Positions 26,499 to 35,673 are shown, counted from the stretch's first letter. The stretch: DNA of 64,000 nt from Mycolicibacterium goodii (GCF_022370755.2 NZ_CP092364.2:3038001-3102000); one strand, 5' to 3'. Numbers and translations are program-made. The notes: generated from the sequence alone by a model not told the origin.

Positions 26499-27671
26499 CT
26501 ACCCAGCCCGCGTCAGGGCGTCATGGCACACCTGTACCGGATCGGCGACGTCGGCAACCGACGCCCCGGCGGTCTGCGCGGCCCTGCGGTAGCTCGGCGC
26601 GCCGAGCACCTCACCGACCGCCGCGGTCAGCGCGCCTGCGGTCAGGGGCCGTACCAACTGCGCGCTCCCTTGGCGCACAACACGATTCGCGATCTCCCAC
26701 TGGTCACCACCCCCGGGCACCACCACCATGGGCACACCCGCCAGCAGGCTCTTGGACACCATGCCGTGGCCACCGCCGCAGATCACCACGTCGGCGTGGA
26801 TGAGCAGTTCGTCCTGGCGGCCCAGGCCGACGGTGGCCCACGGCGGCACCGCGGTATCGGGGCCGGCCAGCCGCGACACCACCACGCGCGCGCCCGGCGG
26901 CAGTATCTCTCCCGGCCGCAGGCACTCCAGCGCCATCTCGGCCATCCCCTGCGCGCCGGTGACGGCGGTGGACGGCGCGACCATCACCACGGGGCCGTCG
27001 CCGACCGGGATCTCCAGGACCGCCGAGGTGGGTTCGAAATGCAGCGGGCCGACGACGATGGCCTCGTCCGGCCAATCCGGGCGCGGCACCTCCAACGCGG
27101 GCAGGGTCGCGATGAGCCTGCGCAGCGGTCCGGGATCGTCCGCGGGCAGGCCGATACCCACCCGCGCCGCGGCACGCTGGGCCACCCCACGCTTCCATGA
27201 CCGGGCCGTCATCGCGCGCATCGTCGCGTCACGCAGCTTCCCACGCAAGCCCACCCCGGGCGCCAGCCCACTCCCCACCGGCGGCAGGCCTTTCGACGGC
27301 AGGTAGAGCGGGTGGGGGTTCAGCTCGATCCACGGCAGGTCGAGTATCTCGGCGGCCATGCCGCCGCACGCCGTGATCACGTCGGACACGATCAGCTCAG
27401 GCGCGAGGTCTGACAGCCGCGGCGCGTTGAGCACCGCCATGCGCGCCGCACGCCGGTGGATCTTGGCGCCTGCGTCGGCATCGTCGTCCTCATCGGTGGG
27501 ATCGAGCCCGTCGAGTGCGACCGCGTCGACGCCGGCGTCCCGCGCGGTCTGCAGCCATTGCACCCCGGTCAGCAGCGTGGGCCGGTCCCCGGCGGCGAGG
27601 AATTTCCGGCACAGCGCGAGCGCCGGGAAGGCGTGACCCGGATCGGGTCCGGCGACGACAGCTATGCGCAC
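26499..27671 (-). CDS. Macrolide-type (GT1) glycosyltransferase-like protein
   Basis: 390 residues in a GT-B fold. The N-terminal nucleotide-binding-like start is VRIAVVAGPDPGHAFPALAL. The C-terminal donor-sugar motif is near residue 280-300 (CGGGHGMVSKSLLAGVPMVVVPGGGDQWEIANRV), typical of UGT/macrolide glycosyltransferases. The GTG at 27671 is chosen over a 19-residue Pro-rich extension because it gives the clean Rossmann start. It corresponds to M. tuberculosis Rv2739c, annotated as an alanine-rich transferase. Acceptor unknown. It is divergent from ephG with only 41 bases between the two starts. Confidence 0.85.
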   Translation of the reverse strand: MRIAVVAGPDPGHAFPALALCRKFLAAGDRPTLLTGVQWLQTARDAGVDAVALDGLDPTDEDDDADAGAKIHRRAARMAVLNAPRLSDLAPELIVSDVITACGGMAAEILDLPWIELNPHPLYLPSKGLPPVGSGLAPGVGLRGKLRDATMRAMTARSWKRGVAQRAAARVGIGLPADDPGPLRRLIATLPALEVPRPDWPDEAIVVGPLHFEPTSAVLEIPVGDGPVVMVAPSTAVTGAQGMAEMALECLRPGEILPPGARVVVSRLAGPDTAVPPWATVGLGRQDELLIHADVVICGGGHGMVSKSLLAGVPMVVVPGGGDQWEIANRVVRQGSAQLVRPLTAGALTAAVGEVLGAPSYRRAAQTAGASVADVADPVQVCHDALTRAG

Positions 27672-27712
27672 CGGCCTACCCTGCCACACCCCCGGCCATC
27701 TAGGCTGCGGGC

Positions 27713-28141
27713 ATGGCTGACCAGACAACGGTGCAGAACCCGATCGCGACGGTCGAGACGTTCCTCAACGCACTGCAGGAGCGGGACTACGACACCGCGG
27801 AGCACGCGCTGGCGCAGAACCTCGTCTACCAGAATGTGGGCCTGCCGACCATCTACGGGCGCCACCGCGCCATGAAGCTGTTCCGCTCCATGGAGGGACG
27901 CGCCGGTTTCGAGGTCAAGATCCACCGCAGCGCGGCCGACGGCGCCGCGGTGCTCAACGAACGCACCGATGCCCTCACGTTCGGCCCGCTGCGGCTGCAG
28001 TTCTGGGTGTGCGGGGTGTTCGAGGTGCACGACGGCCGGATCACGCTGTGGCGCGACTACTTCGACTTCTTCGACATGTTCAAGGCGACCGTGCGCGGCC
28101 TGATCGGCATCGTGGTTCCTTCGCTGCGCGCCAAGCTGTGA
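27713..28141 (+). CDS. ephG: Limonene-1,2-epoxide-hydrolase-type epoxide hydrolase EphG
   Basis: 142 residues in the SnoaL/NTF2-like fold of limonene epoxide hydrolases. The M. tuberculosis counterpart Rv2740 (EphG) hydrolyses bulky epoxides such as cholesterol oxide. The family catalytic Asp-Arg-Asp network is suggested by NERTDALTFG and ITLWRDYFDFFDMF in the C-terminal half. A -10-like TAGGCT at 27701-27706 lies seven bases before the ATG, so the mRNA is likely leaderless or nearly so. The stop overlaps the GTG of the next gene. Confidence 0.88.
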   Translation: MADQTTVQNPIATVETFLNALQERDYDTAEHALAQNLVYQNVGLPTIYGRHRAMKLFRSMEGRAGFEVKIHRSAADGAAVLNERTDALTFGPLRLQFWVCGVFEVHDGRITLWRDYFDFFDMFKATVRGLIGIVVPSLRAKL

Positions 28142-28545
28142 GCGAGCGCAGCAGACCCAACCTCTGGGAGTACGTCACCTACTGCTACGGACGCCGCCTT
28201 CCCGACTCGATGCGCGACTGGGTGCGCAACGACCTCGCGGGCAAGGGCGCCACCGTCCGGCTGATGGTGCGAATGGCCGTCCCGGCGCTCATCATCCTGG
28301 CCCCGTTCTGGCTGATCCCCACGACGCTGTACGTGCACATCAGCATGACATTGCCGATCTTCATCCCGTTCGTGTTCTTCTCGCACGCACTCAACAAGGT
28401 GTGGCGCCGTCACATGCTGGCCAAACACGGCCTGAATCCCAGCCTGGTCGACGAACTGTCACGGCAGAAGAACGCGCACGTCCATCAGGCCTACATCGAG
28501 AAGTACGGACCCCGCACCAGCCCGCCGAGCAGCCACGACATCTGA
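28138..28545 (+). CDS. DUF5313 membrane protein
   Basis: 135 residues from a GTG overlapping the ephG stop. A soluble N-terminus (NLWEYVTYCYGRRLPDSMRDWV) is followed by two membrane helices (VRMAVPALIILAPFWLIP and ISMTLPIFIPFVFFSHAL) and a basic cytoplasmic tail ending in a Ser/Pro-rich stretch. This matches the actinobacterial DUF5313 family of unknown function. It is coupled to ephG and convergent with pspM. Confidence 0.82.
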   Translation: MSERSRPNLWEYVTYCYGRRLPDSMRDWVRNDLAGKGATVRLMVRMAVPALIILAPFWLIPTTLYVHISMTLPIFIPFVFFSHALNKVWRRHMLAKHGLNPSLVDELSRQKNAHVHQAYIEKYGPRTSPPSSHDI

Positions 28546-28572
28546 GCGGCTCCGACCCGGCTCAGGCCCGGC

Positions 28573-29409
28573 TCAGGCGCGGCGCAGACCGCCGAGTTCG
28601 TCGAACGCCTGCGCCCACCCGATGAGCCGGTCGGTCGCGCCGGTGAGTTCGGTGCGGTAACGCTGCTGCGACAGCGGAGCCGCCGGGCCCCCGGTCACCG
28701 GGCCGTTCACCCCGGCGTTCACCGAGGACACCAGTTGCGCTGCGGCGGTGACCATCTCGTTGTACTGGCGGACGCCCTGGTTGAGCTGGGCGGTGAACGC
28801 GTTGATGGTCGGCACCAGGTGGGGCCGTGACTGGGGCGCGTTGCCGACCGCACGCTCCATCGACACGACCTCGTTGGCGGTGGCCATCATCGTGCGCGCG
28901 GCCTGGTTCGCCACGGTGGTGAGCTCCCGCAGCTCCTCGGCCGGGAGCATGCGGCCGCGCTCCATGACCCCGAGCAATGAGAACATGCCGCGCTCAGAGG
29001 CCAAAAGCGCCGATATGGGTTGTCGCGCAGCCGATCCCCACGGCGGCAGCCGCCGCCCGACGGTGGGGCGCTGCACGGGCAGCGGCGTGCGGCGCAGCCA
29101 CCGGTAGCGCAGCCACGCCAGCGTCGCGGGGAACGCCGCGCCCGCGGCGATCGCACCGGTGACGATCAGCACCCAGACCGGCGTGGTCCACGCGGCGAGC
29201 ACCGCGGTGACGGACACCCAGAAACCCGTGGCCAGCGTGAAGAACACCGCGAGCCGCAGCGCCCATCGCCGCTTGCGCAGCAGCTTGGCGCGTGGATCGG
29301 CGGCCGCGTTGAGCTTCTCCGCCAGCGCGCCGGACACCTCGGCGGCGGTGTCGATCCCCCGCTGCAGCAGTGACCGCCAGGCTTCTGGTCGGCCGGTCTT
29401 GGTAGCCAT
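28573..29409 (-). CDS. pspM: Envelope-stress membrane protein PspM
   Basis: 278 residues. Two closely spaced membrane helices near residues 50-90 (LRLAVFFTLATGFWVSVTAV and VWVLIVTGAIAAGAAFPATL) are followed by a long cytoplasmic helical domain. In M. tuberculosis the homologue Rv2743c binds PspA and anchors the Psp response at the membrane. It is third in the clgR-pspA-pspM order. The next M. tuberculosis gene, pspN (Rv2742c), is not present: the DUF5313 gene lies 28 bases beyond. Confidence 0.88.
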   Translation of the reverse strand: MATKTGRPEAWRSLLQRGIDTAAEVSGALAEKLNAAADPRAKLLRKRRWALRLAVFFTLATGFWVSVTAVLAAWTTPVWVLIVTGAIAAGAAFPATLAWLRYRWLRRTPLPVQRPTVGRRLPPWGSAARQPISALLASERGMFSLLGVMERGRMLPAEELRELTTVANQAARTMMATANEVVSMERAVGNAPQSRPHLVPTINAFTAQLNQGVRQYNEMVTAAAQLVSSVNAGVNGPVTGGPAAPLSQQRYRTELTGATDRLIGWAQAFDELGGLRRA

Positions 29410-29427
29410 GCTCTCGAACTCGAATCT

Positions 29428-30267
29428 CTATTGGCCGAGCGGATTTTCGGGGTTGGGCTGGGTCTGGGCGCTCGCGGGATTGGCCGGTGTCGCCTGCGTG
29501 GACGGGGTTCCTGTCGAGGACGCGGCACCGCCACTGGGCAGCGCCTCCCCGCGCATCGAGGCGCGGATCTGCTCGAGCCGCGAATGTCCCGCCATCTGGA
29601 CACTGGCCTGCTGGATCTCCATCATCCGGCCCTGTACCGAGTTCTGAGCCAGCTCGGCCTCGCCCATGGCGTTGGCGTACCGGCGCTCGATCTTCTGGCG
29701 CACCTCGTCGAGGCTTGGCGTGGTTCCCGGCGCGGCGAGCTCGCTCATCGACCGCAGGGACGAGCTGACCTGCTCCTGCATCTTGGCCTGCTCGAGCTGG
29801 GACAGCAGCTTGGTGCGCTCGGCGATCTTCTGCTGCAGCATCATCGCGTTCTGTTCGACGGCCTTCTTGGCCTGCCCGGCGGCCTGCAGCGCCTGGTCGT
29901 GCAGTGCCTTGAGATCCTCGACGCTCTGCTCGGCGGTCACCAGCTGCGCCGCGAACGCCTCGGCGGCGTTGTTGTACTCGGTGGCCTTGGCGACGTCACC
30001 GGCAGCTGTGGCCTGGTCGGCCAGCGTGAGGGCCTGGCGCACATTCACCTGGAGCTTTTCGATGTCGGCGAGCTGCCGGTTGAGTCGCATCTCCAGCTGG
30101 CGCTGGTTGCCGATGACCTGTGCGGCCTGCTGGGTCAGTGCCTGGTGCTGCCGCTGCGCGTCCTCGATGGCCTGCTGGATCTGCACCTTCGGATCGGCGT
30201 ACTCGTCGACCTTGGAGCTGAACAGCGCCATAAGGTACTTCCACGCCTTGACGAACGGATTGGCCAT
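29428..30267 (-). CDS. pspA: Phage-shock-protein A homologue PspA (35-kDa antigen)
   Basis: A peripheral membrane protein that protects the cell envelope and oligomerises on stressed membranes; 279 residues. The N-terminal amphipathic helix ([18 protein letters not shown]) is followed by the long PspA/Vipp coiled coil (about 25-220) rich in Gln, Ala, Glu and Lys. A low-complexity Ser/Thr/Pro/Gln tail (about 240-279) ends PENPLGQ. It is preceded by a 160-base gap to clgR, with no strong promoter recognised, and followed by pspM after 18 bases. Confidence 0.95.
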   Translation of the reverse strand: MANPFVKAWKYLMALFSSKVDEYADPKVQIQQAIEDAQRQHQALTQQAAQVIGNQRQLEMRLNRQLADIEKLQVNVRQALTLADQATAAGDVAKATEYNNAAEAFAAQLVTAEQSVEDLKALHDQALQAAGQAKKAVEQNAMMLQQKIAERTKLLSQLEQAKMQEQVSSSLRSMSELAAPGTTPSLDEVRQKIERRYANAMGEAELAQNSVQGRMMEIQQASVQMAGHSRLEQIRASMRGEALPSGGAASSTGTPSTQATPANPASAQTQPNPENPLGQ

Positions 30268-30427
30268 GGGTTCATTCCGCCTTGTCTGTCGGGCCTGGTG
30301 GCTCAGGCCTCATCTTCAGATTGCCGCAATTGCTTGTGCTGCCAACTTATCGGTTTCGGGCAGGCCGCCACAGCCCGTGCAGGTAAAGCGTGTCGGGGAA
30401 AATCCCGCGAACCGCGACCTGCGACGA

Positions 30428-30769
30428 TCAGGCGACCGCCATGGACACCGGCGGGATGACCACCTTGGTGGCGGCGTCGATCCGGCCCAGGTTCGCAACA
30501 GCGGTCTGGTGGGCAGCCTCACGCGCGTCATGCTCGCGACGCGCCATCGTCTCACCGGCGTCGGTGAGCACCCGTGAGAGCGGCACGTCCAGTGCGTCGC
30601 AGATCGCGCTCAGCAACTCGCTGGACGCCTCCTTGCGGCCCCGTTCCACCTCCGACAGGTAACCCAGGCTGACCCGGGCCGCGTCGGACACCTCACGCAG
30701 CGTGCGTCCCTGGTCGGTGCGGGCGTTGCGCAGCACGTCGCCAATCACCTCGCGCAGCAATGCCGTCAT
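30428..30769 (-). CDS. clgR: Clp gene regulator ClgR
   Basis: A 113-residue XRE-type activator of clpP1P2, clpC and the psp genes in actinobacteria. The helix-turn-helix is [21 protein letters not shown] (about residues 24-44). The C-terminus ends in nonpolar residues (VSMAVA), like the degradation tag known for ClgR proteins. The ATG at 30769 has AAGGAGGG seven bases upstream; the longer open frame is not needed. The likely ECF-type promoter is at 30815-30841. Confidence 0.94.
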   Translation of the reverse strand: MTALLREVIGDVLRNARTDQGRTLREVSDAARVSLGYLSEVERGRKEASSELLSAICDALDVPLSRVLTDAGETMARREHDAREAAHQTAVANLGRIDAATKVVIPPVSMAVA

Positions 30770-30814
30770 GGTGCCCTCCTTAGGTGGACGTCGGCGGGGA
30801 TTCGCTACATGCAG

Positions 30815-30841
30815 AACGTGTGCGTCCACCCAGAGGTTCCC
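30815..30841 (-). promoter_or_regulatory. ECF-sigma (SigE-type) promoter of clgR-psp
   Basis: On the minus strand GGGAACC is followed by CGTT, with 17 bases between GGAAC and CGTT. This matches the mycobacterial SigE/SigH-type promoter (GGAAC-N16-18-CGTT). It ends about 45 bases before the clgR ATG. SigE control of the clgR-psp genes is established in M. tuberculosis; here it is supported by the motif alone. Confidence 0.8.
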
Positions 30842-30905
30842 AGCAATCCCCAAGTTGTGGGATGCGTAACGGAGACCGCGACCACGGCTGCCGCCCGCTG
30901 CGGGC

Positions 30906-31394
30906 TCACTGCTGCTCGACGAGCGCCCGCAGCCGCGAGATCGCCTCGTTGACCGCGGCCACCCGGATCTCCCAGCGCGAGCCCGACAGCGACAACTCGA
31001 CGACGTGGGTGTCGATGGGACCGGCCAGCCCCAGGAACACCGTGCCAGGCGGATGTCCGCCGTGCGCCTCCGGCCCCGCGACGCCGGTGAGGCTCACACC
31101 CCAGGTGGCCGCGCAGCGCTGCCGCGCCCCGACCGCCAGCGCGCGCGCCGTCGGCGCCGACACCGGGCCGACCGCGTCGAGTACCTGCGGCGCCACGCCG
31201 GCCAGCCAGATCTTGGTGTCCTCGGTGTAGGTGATCAGACCGCCGTGCAGCACCGCGCTCGCCCCTGGGACACCGGCGAGGGTGGCGGCCAGCAGTCCGG
31301 CCGTCAGCGACTCGGCGGTCGCGACGCTCTGGCCGTACACCGTCAGATCGGCGACGAGTGCGCGCGCGTCGTCAGTTATCAGCGGGTCGTCCAC
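30906..31394 (-). CDS. CinA C-terminal-domain (nicotinamide-nucleotide amidase-like) protein
   Basis: 162 residues, consisting only of the CinA C-terminal / PncC domain. Conserved blocks are [62 protein letters not shown]. PncC-type enzymes deamidate nicotinamide mononucleotide in NAD recycling. The catalytic Ser of AESLTAG is present. The GTG at 31394 is preferred (a 36-base longer frame exists) and overlaps pgsA by 23 bases. Lies between pgsA and clgR on the same strand. Confidence 0.85.
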   Translation of the reverse strand: MDDPLITDDARALVADLTVYGQSVATAESLTAGLLAATLAGVPGASAVLHGGLITYTEDTKIWLAGVAPQVLDAVGPVSAPTARALAVGARQRCAATWGVSLTGVAGPEAHGGHPPGTVFLGLAGPIDTHVVELSLSGSRWEIRVAAVNEAISRLRALVEQQ

Positions 31395-31977
31395 GAGAAT
31401 CCCTGATCGCCGAAACCACATAGTCAGCACCGGTGAGCACGGTCAGCACCACCGCTGCCCACATGATCGCCCACGCCACGGTCGTCCAGACCGTCGGCCA
31501 CGAGAACAGCGGCATCACGAACAGTCCGATAGCGACGGCCTGGACCGTGGTCTTGAGCTTGCCGCCACGGCTCGCCGGGATCACGCCGTGACGCAGCACC
31601 GCGAAACGCATGAGCGTGATGCCGATCTCACGGGCGAGGATCACGACGGTGACCCACCAGGGCAGATCCCCCAGCATCGACAACCCGATCAGCGCGGCGC
31701 CGATCAGCGCCTTGTCGGCGATCGGGTCGGCCAATGCGCCGAACTCCGTGACCATGCCGTAGCTGCGGGCCAGTGCCCCGTCGAACCGGTCGGTGATGAC
31801 CGCGACCGCGAACACCGCGAAAGCCGCCATCCGCCAGCCGAATTCATGACCGCCGTCGGTGAAGAGGAAAACGAGGAACACCGGTACGAGCAGCATGCGT
31901 ATGCCGGTGAGCACGTTGGCGAGGTTGGCCACGCGCGCACGCGGGACCACCGGATCGGTAGAAGGTTGCCCCGGCAC
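31372..31977 (-). CDS. pgsA: CDP-diacylglycerol-glycerol-3-phosphate phosphatidyltransferase (PgsA family)
   Basis: 201 residues, integral membrane. The CDP-alcohol phosphotransferase motif D-x2-DG-x2-AR-x8-G-x3-D-x3-D is fully present (DRFDGALAR, then G, then DPIAD). It makes phosphatidylglycerophosphate or a related CDP-alcohol product; M. tuberculosis has several paralogues, and this position corresponds to pgsA3 (Rv2746c). The GTG at 31977 gives a normal length; the longer frame overlaps the divergent argA. The two starts are only 42 bases apart, so they share a promoter region. Confidence 0.88.
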   Translation of the reverse strand: MPGQPSTDPVVPRARVANLANVLTGIRMLLVPVFLVFLFTDGGHEFGWRMAAFAVFAVAVITDRFDGALARSYGMVTEFGALADPIADKALIGAALIGLSMLGDLPWWVTVVILAREIGITLMRFAVLRHGVIPASRGGKLKTTVQAVAIGLFVMPLFSWPTVWTTVAWAIMWAAVVLTVLTGADYVVSAIRDSRGRPADN

Positions 31978-32019
31978 CGAAACAGAATATCGGTTGCCGA
32001 AACCGATACCCTTCCACCT

Positions 32020-32553
32020 GTGAACGCAGGTGCGAACCAGGGCCACAACGAACCGGCCGGCGGTCCCGTCGTGCGGCGCGCACGCACCTCCGACGTTCCC
32101 GGCATCAAGGAACTCGTCGACATCTACGCGGGCAGGATCCTGCTCGAGAAGAACCTGGTGACGCTGTACGAGGCGGTCCAGGAGTTCTGGGTGGCCGAAC
32201 TCGATGACGAGATCGTCGGTTGCGGCGCGCTGCACGTGTTGTGGTCCGACCTCGGCGAGGTGCGCACGGTGGCGGTGCATCCCAAGGTCCGTGGCACCGG
32301 TGTCGGCCACCGGTTGGTGAACCGCCTGCTCGACGTCGCGCGCGAACTGCGCCTCGAGCGGATCTTCGTGCTGACCTTCGAGGTCGAGTTCTTCGCCAAG
32401 CACGGTTTCGTCGAGATCGACGGCACGCCGGTCACCGCCGAGGTGTACGAGGAGATGTGCCGTTCCTACGACACAGGTGTCGCGGAGTTCCTCGACCTGT
32501 CGTACGTCAAACCCAACACGCTCGGCAACACGCGAATGTTGTTGACGCTGTAG
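32020..32553 (+). CDS. argA: N-acetylglutamate synthase ArgA (GNAT type)
   Basis: A 177-residue GNAT acetyltransferase making N-acetylglutamate, the first step of arginine synthesis. The acetyl-CoA loop is VAVHPKVRGTGVGHRLVNRL (V-x-P-x2-R-x2-G-x-G pattern), and the C-terminal strand contains FFAKHGFVEIDGTPVTAEV. Length and order match M. tuberculosis Rv2747. The GTG at 32020 is taken as start. The frame is open for nearly 800 bases upstream, but that stretch is antisense to pgsA and has no coding sense. A strong terminator follows. Confidence 0.9.
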   Translation: MNAGANQGHNEPAGGPVVRRARTSDVPGIKELVDIYAGRILLEKNLVTLYEAVQEFWVAELDDEIVGCGALHVLWSDLGEVRTVAVHPKVRGTGVGHRLVNRLLDVARELRLERIFVLTFEVEFFAKHGFVEIDGTPVTAEVYEEMCRSYDTGVAEFLDLSYVKPNTLGNTRMLLTL

Positions 32554-32579
32554 GGCCCTCAGGTGAGGGCCCGACAGCG
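32546..32579. terminator. Strong hairpin terminator between argA and ftsK
   Basis: CGCTGT-A-GGGCCCTCA pairs with TGAGGGCCC-G-ACAGCG around a two-base GG centre (32562-32563): 15 paired positions with one A/G mismatch. It spans the argA stop codon and ends three bases before the ftsK stop, so it should terminate both convergent transcripts. Confidence 0.85.
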
Positions 32580-32581
32580 GC

Positions 32582-35194
32582 TCAGAACTCCTCGCCGTCG
32601 TCGTCGGGTTCGGCACCGTTGGCGTCGGCCCCGCCGCGGATGAGCGCGAGCGTGCCTGCCAGGTCCTCGGGTTTGACGAGCACCTCACGGGCCTTCGAAC
32701 CCTCCGACGGGCCGACGATCCCACGCGTCTCCATGAGGTCCATCAAACGGCCGGCCTTGGCGAAGCCGACGCGCAGTTTTCGCTGGAGCATCGAGGTCGA
32801 ACCGAACTGCGACGACACCACGAGTTCGACGGCCTGCAGGAACACGTCCAGGTCGTCGCCGATGTCGGGGTCGACGTCCTTGCGCTCGCCGGCCTTGACG
32901 GCGGTGACGCCCTCGACGAACTCGGGCTCGGCCTGTTCCTTGGTGGCCGCGACGACCGCGTGGATCTCCTCGTCGGTGATGAACGCGCCCTGCATGCGGA
33001 TCGGCTTGTTGGCGCCCATCGGCAGGAACAGCCCGTCACCCATGCCGATGAGCTTCTCGGCGCCCGCCTGATCCAGGATGACCCGGCTGTCGGTGAGCGA
33101 TGACGTCGCGAACGCCAGCCGGGACGGCACGTTGGTCTTGATGAGGCCGGTGACGACATCGACGGACGGCCGCTGCGTCGCGAGCACCAGGTGGATACCG
33201 GCCGCGCGCGCCTTCTGTGTGATGCGCACGATGGCGTCCTCGACGTCACGCGGCGCGGTCATCATGAGGTCGGCGAGCTCGTCGACGATCGCCACGATGT
33301 ACGGGTACGGCTTGTACACGCGCTCGCTGCCGAGCGGCGTTGAAATTTCACCGGATCTCACTTTTTCGTTGAAGACGTCGATGTGACGCACCCGGGACGC
33401 CTGCATGTCCTGGTAGCGCTGCTCCATCTCCTCGACGAGCCACGACAGGGCCGCGGCCGCCTTCTTGGGCTCGGTGATGATCGGCGTGATGAGGTGCGGA
33501 ATGCCCTCGTACGGCGTCAGTTCCACCATCTTCGGGTCGATCAGGATCATCCTGACCTCCTCCGGGGTGGCCCGGGCCAGCAGCGACACGAGCATCGAGT
33601 TGACGAAGCTCGACTTGCCCGAGCCGGTGGAACCGGCCACCAGCAGGTGCGGCATCTTCGCGAGGTTGGCCGAGACGAAATCACCCTCGATGTCCTTGCC
33701 GAGGCCGATCACCAGCGGGTGATGGTCGCGGCGCGTGCTCGGCGCGGTCAGCACGTCGGACAGCCGGACCATCTCGCGGTCGGTGTTGGGCACTTCGATA
33801 CCCACCGCGGACTTGCCGGGGATGGGTGCGAGCATGCGCACACTCTCGGTCGCCACCGCGTACGCGATGTTGCGGTGCAGCGCGGTGATCTTCTCGACCT
33901 TGACGCCGGGCCCCAGTTCGACTTCGTAGCGCGTGACGGTGGGGCCGCGGGTGCAGCCGGTGACGGCTGCGTCGACCTTGAACTGCTCCAGCACCGATGT
34001 GATGGCGTCGGTCATCTGATCGTTGGCAGCGGTGCGCAGTTTCGGCGGGTCACCGGCCACCAGGAGATCCATCGACGGCAGGACGTAGGGGCCTTCGACC
34101 ACCCGGTCCATGACGAGTGTCTCGTCGGGCTTCTTCGCCGGTTTCGCCGGTTCGGGCTTCTTGCGGCGCGGTTTGACGGCCGGTTCAGGAACGGTCGGCG
34201 CCTCTTCGAGCGGATAGTTGTCCATCGGCGTGCCCGCAGGCGGCTTGGGTGCCTCGATGGCGGCCACGGATCCGCCCGGGGTGGGCCACGTCTTGGCCGC
34301 TTCGTCGGGATTCTCTGCGTCGTAGTAGCCGTCGGAGAAATCGTCGCCCTCGTCGTAACCGGCGGTGTCCCCGTACTCGTCGTCGTATTCGTCGTACTCG
34401 TCGTAGTCCTCGTCGCGGAATCCGCGCGTGCTGAACATGGCGCGGACGGTCGAGGGCACTTCACGAATCGTTGTCCCGGTGATCAGCAGCAGGCCGAACA
34501 GCACACCGATGAACAACAGCGGGGCCGCGATCCACGGCGTCAGACCGTCGGACAGCGGTCCGCCGATGGCGAATCCGACGAATCCGGCGGTGCCCCTGCG
34601 GCCGGCCGGATCGCTGGGCGAGCCGGCCCACAGGTGCCACAGGCCTAGAGCGGGCAACCCGATCATCGCCGCGCCGAGGATGAGCCGGGGCCGCGCGTCG
34701 GGATCGGGTTCGGAGCGCATCAGCACGATCGCGATGACACCCAGCAGCACAGGCACGAGCACGACCGGCCCACCGACGAGCGTCCGCAGCGCGGTGTCGA
34801 TCCACTCCCCGACCGGCCGGGCCGCGTCGAACCACGAACTCGCAGCCACCACCACCGCCACGCCCAGCAGCGCCAGCGCGATCCCGTCGCGGCGGTGTCC
34901 GGGCTCGATGTCGCGGGCGCGGCCGACCGAGCGGGCGGTGGAACCCGCGCCCTTGGCGAGCATGAGCCAGCCGGCGCGGGCACCCTGCCCCAGTTTGTGA
35001 CCGGCGATCGCGACCGGAGACACCTGGGGCCCCCGGGCGGGCTTGCGGCGTTGTTGCGGCGCCGGGCGGGTCGGCGGCTTCCTCCTGGCCGCACCCTGCT
35101 TTCCGGGCTTCGAACTCCCCGAAGACCTGCCCGAGGACCTGCTCGAAGAGCTGCCCGAACGCGCCCCGGAGCGGGCGGCGGTCTTGTTAGCCAT
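32582..35194 (-). CDS. ftsK: DNA translocase FtsK
   Basis: A septal ATPase that pumps chromosomal DNA during division; 870 residues. The order is: a basic Ser/Arg/Pro-rich N-terminus (1-60); four membrane helices (about 85-255); an acidic Asp/Glu/Tyr linker (around residues 265-300, encoded by a GTCGTA/TTC-like DNA repeat near 34360-34410); the motor domain with Walker A GSTGSGKSSF (about 525) and Walker B MILIDPKMVEL; and the gamma winged helix (QRKLRVGFAKAGRLMDLME) that reads KOPS. The ATG at 35194 (MANKTAARSG) is chosen over a 50-codon extension that lacks similarity to the family. Confidence 0.96.
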   Translation of the reverse strand: MANKTAARSGARSGSSSSRSSGRSSGSSKPGKQGAARRKPPTRPAPQQRRKPARGPQVSPVAIAGHKLGQGARAGWLMLAKGAGSTARSVGRARDIEPGHRRDGIALALLGVAVVVAASSWFDAARPVGEWIDTALRTLVGGPVVLVPVLLGVIAIVLMRSEPDPDARPRLILGAAMIGLPALGLWHLWAGSPSDPAGRRGTAGFVGFAIGGPLSDGLTPWIAAPLLFIGVLFGLLLITGTTIREVPSTVRAMFSTRGFRDEDYDEYDEYDDEYGDTAGYDEGDDFSDGYYDAENPDEAAKTWPTPGGSVAAIEAPKPPAGTPMDNYPLEEAPTVPEPAVKPRRKKPEPAKPAKKPDETLVMDRVVEGPYVLPSMDLLVAGDPPKLRTAANDQMTDAITSVLEQFKVDAAVTGCTRGPTVTRYEVELGPGVKVEKITALHRNIAYAVATESVRMLAPIPGKSAVGIEVPNTDREMVRLSDVLTAPSTRRDHHPLVIGLGKDIEGDFVSANLAKMPHLLVAGSTGSGKSSFVNSMLVSLLARATPEEVRMILIDPKMVELTPYEGIPHLITPIITEPKKAAAALSWLVEEMEQRYQDMQASRVRHIDVFNEKVRSGEISTPLGSERVYKPYPYIVAIVDELADLMMTAPRDVEDAIVRITQKARAAGIHLVLATQRPSVDVVTGLIKTNVPSRLAFATSSLTDSRVILDQAGAEKLIGMGDGLFLPMGANKPIRMQGAFITDEEIHAVVAATKEQAEPEFVEGVTAVKAGERKDVDPDIGDDLDVFLQAVELVVSSQFGSTSMLQRKLRVGFAKAGRLMDLMETRGIVGPSEGSKAREVLVKPEDLAGTLALIRGGADANGAEPDDDGEEF

Positions 35195-35306
35195 GCCCGC
35201 AAGCCTAGTCGCATTGGTCCCAGAATCACCATCAGCCACACAGGTCACAGCCTGATATCGATGACGACTCAGGTGTGCGAACCGGATCCGGGGAAGAAAA
35301 TCTCGG

Positions 35307-35326
35307 TAGGCTGGACACCCGTCCAG
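35307..35326 (+). promoter_or_regulatory. Promoter -10 element overlapping a palindromic operator candidate
   Basis: A TAGGCT -10-like element (35307-35312) runs directly into a perfect 6-bp inverted repeat with a 4-base centre, CTGGAC-ACCC-GTCCAG (35311-35326). It lies 33 bases before the monooxygenase start. A repressor bound here would cover the transcription start. The regulator is unknown; a TetR-type protein would fit the symmetry. Confidence 0.5.
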
Positions 35327-35358
35327 TGAGTGTTGTGTGAGCAAGGAGCCGTGCCCGA

Positions 35359-35673
35359 ATGCCAGTTGTCGTCGTCGCCACCATGAAGGCCAAGCCCGAG
35401 TCCGTCGATGCCGTTCGCGAGGCCTGCACGAAAGCCGTCTCCGCGGTCCACGACGAGCCGGGCTGTGAGCTCTACGCGCTGCACGAATCCGACGGCACGT
35501 TCGTCTTCGTCGAGCAGTGGGCCGACGCCGACGCGCTCAAGACCCACGGCACCGCACCCGCCATCGGCGCCCTGTTCGGCACCATCGGCAGCCTGCTCGA
35601 CGGCGCGCCCGACATCAAGACCCTGCAGCCCGTCGTCGCCGGTGACCCCGCCAAAGGTCAGCTGCGGCCGTAA
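35359..35673 (+). CDS. Antibiotic-biosynthesis-monooxygenase (ABM) domain protein
   Basis: 104 residues, a single ABM-type dimeric alpha+beta barrel ([47 protein letters not shown]). These small proteins include cofactor-free monooxygenases and quinone or haem-related oxidases. The position matches M. tuberculosis Rv2749. A catalytic assignment is not possible from sequence. The following SDR gene is 26 bases downstream and probably co-transcribed, so the pair may act on the same small molecule. Confidence 0.88.
   Translation: MPVVVVATMKAKPESVDAVREACTKAVSAVHDEPGCELYALHESDGTFVFVEQWADADALKTHGTAPAIGALFGTIGSLLDGAPDIKTLQPVVAGDPAKGQLRP

Noticed and set aside
31231..32019. 263-codon N-terminal extension of ArgA
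   Set aside because: Antisense to pgsA and part of cinA-like; composition is typical of noncoding shadow and the GNAT domain starts near the GTG at 32020.
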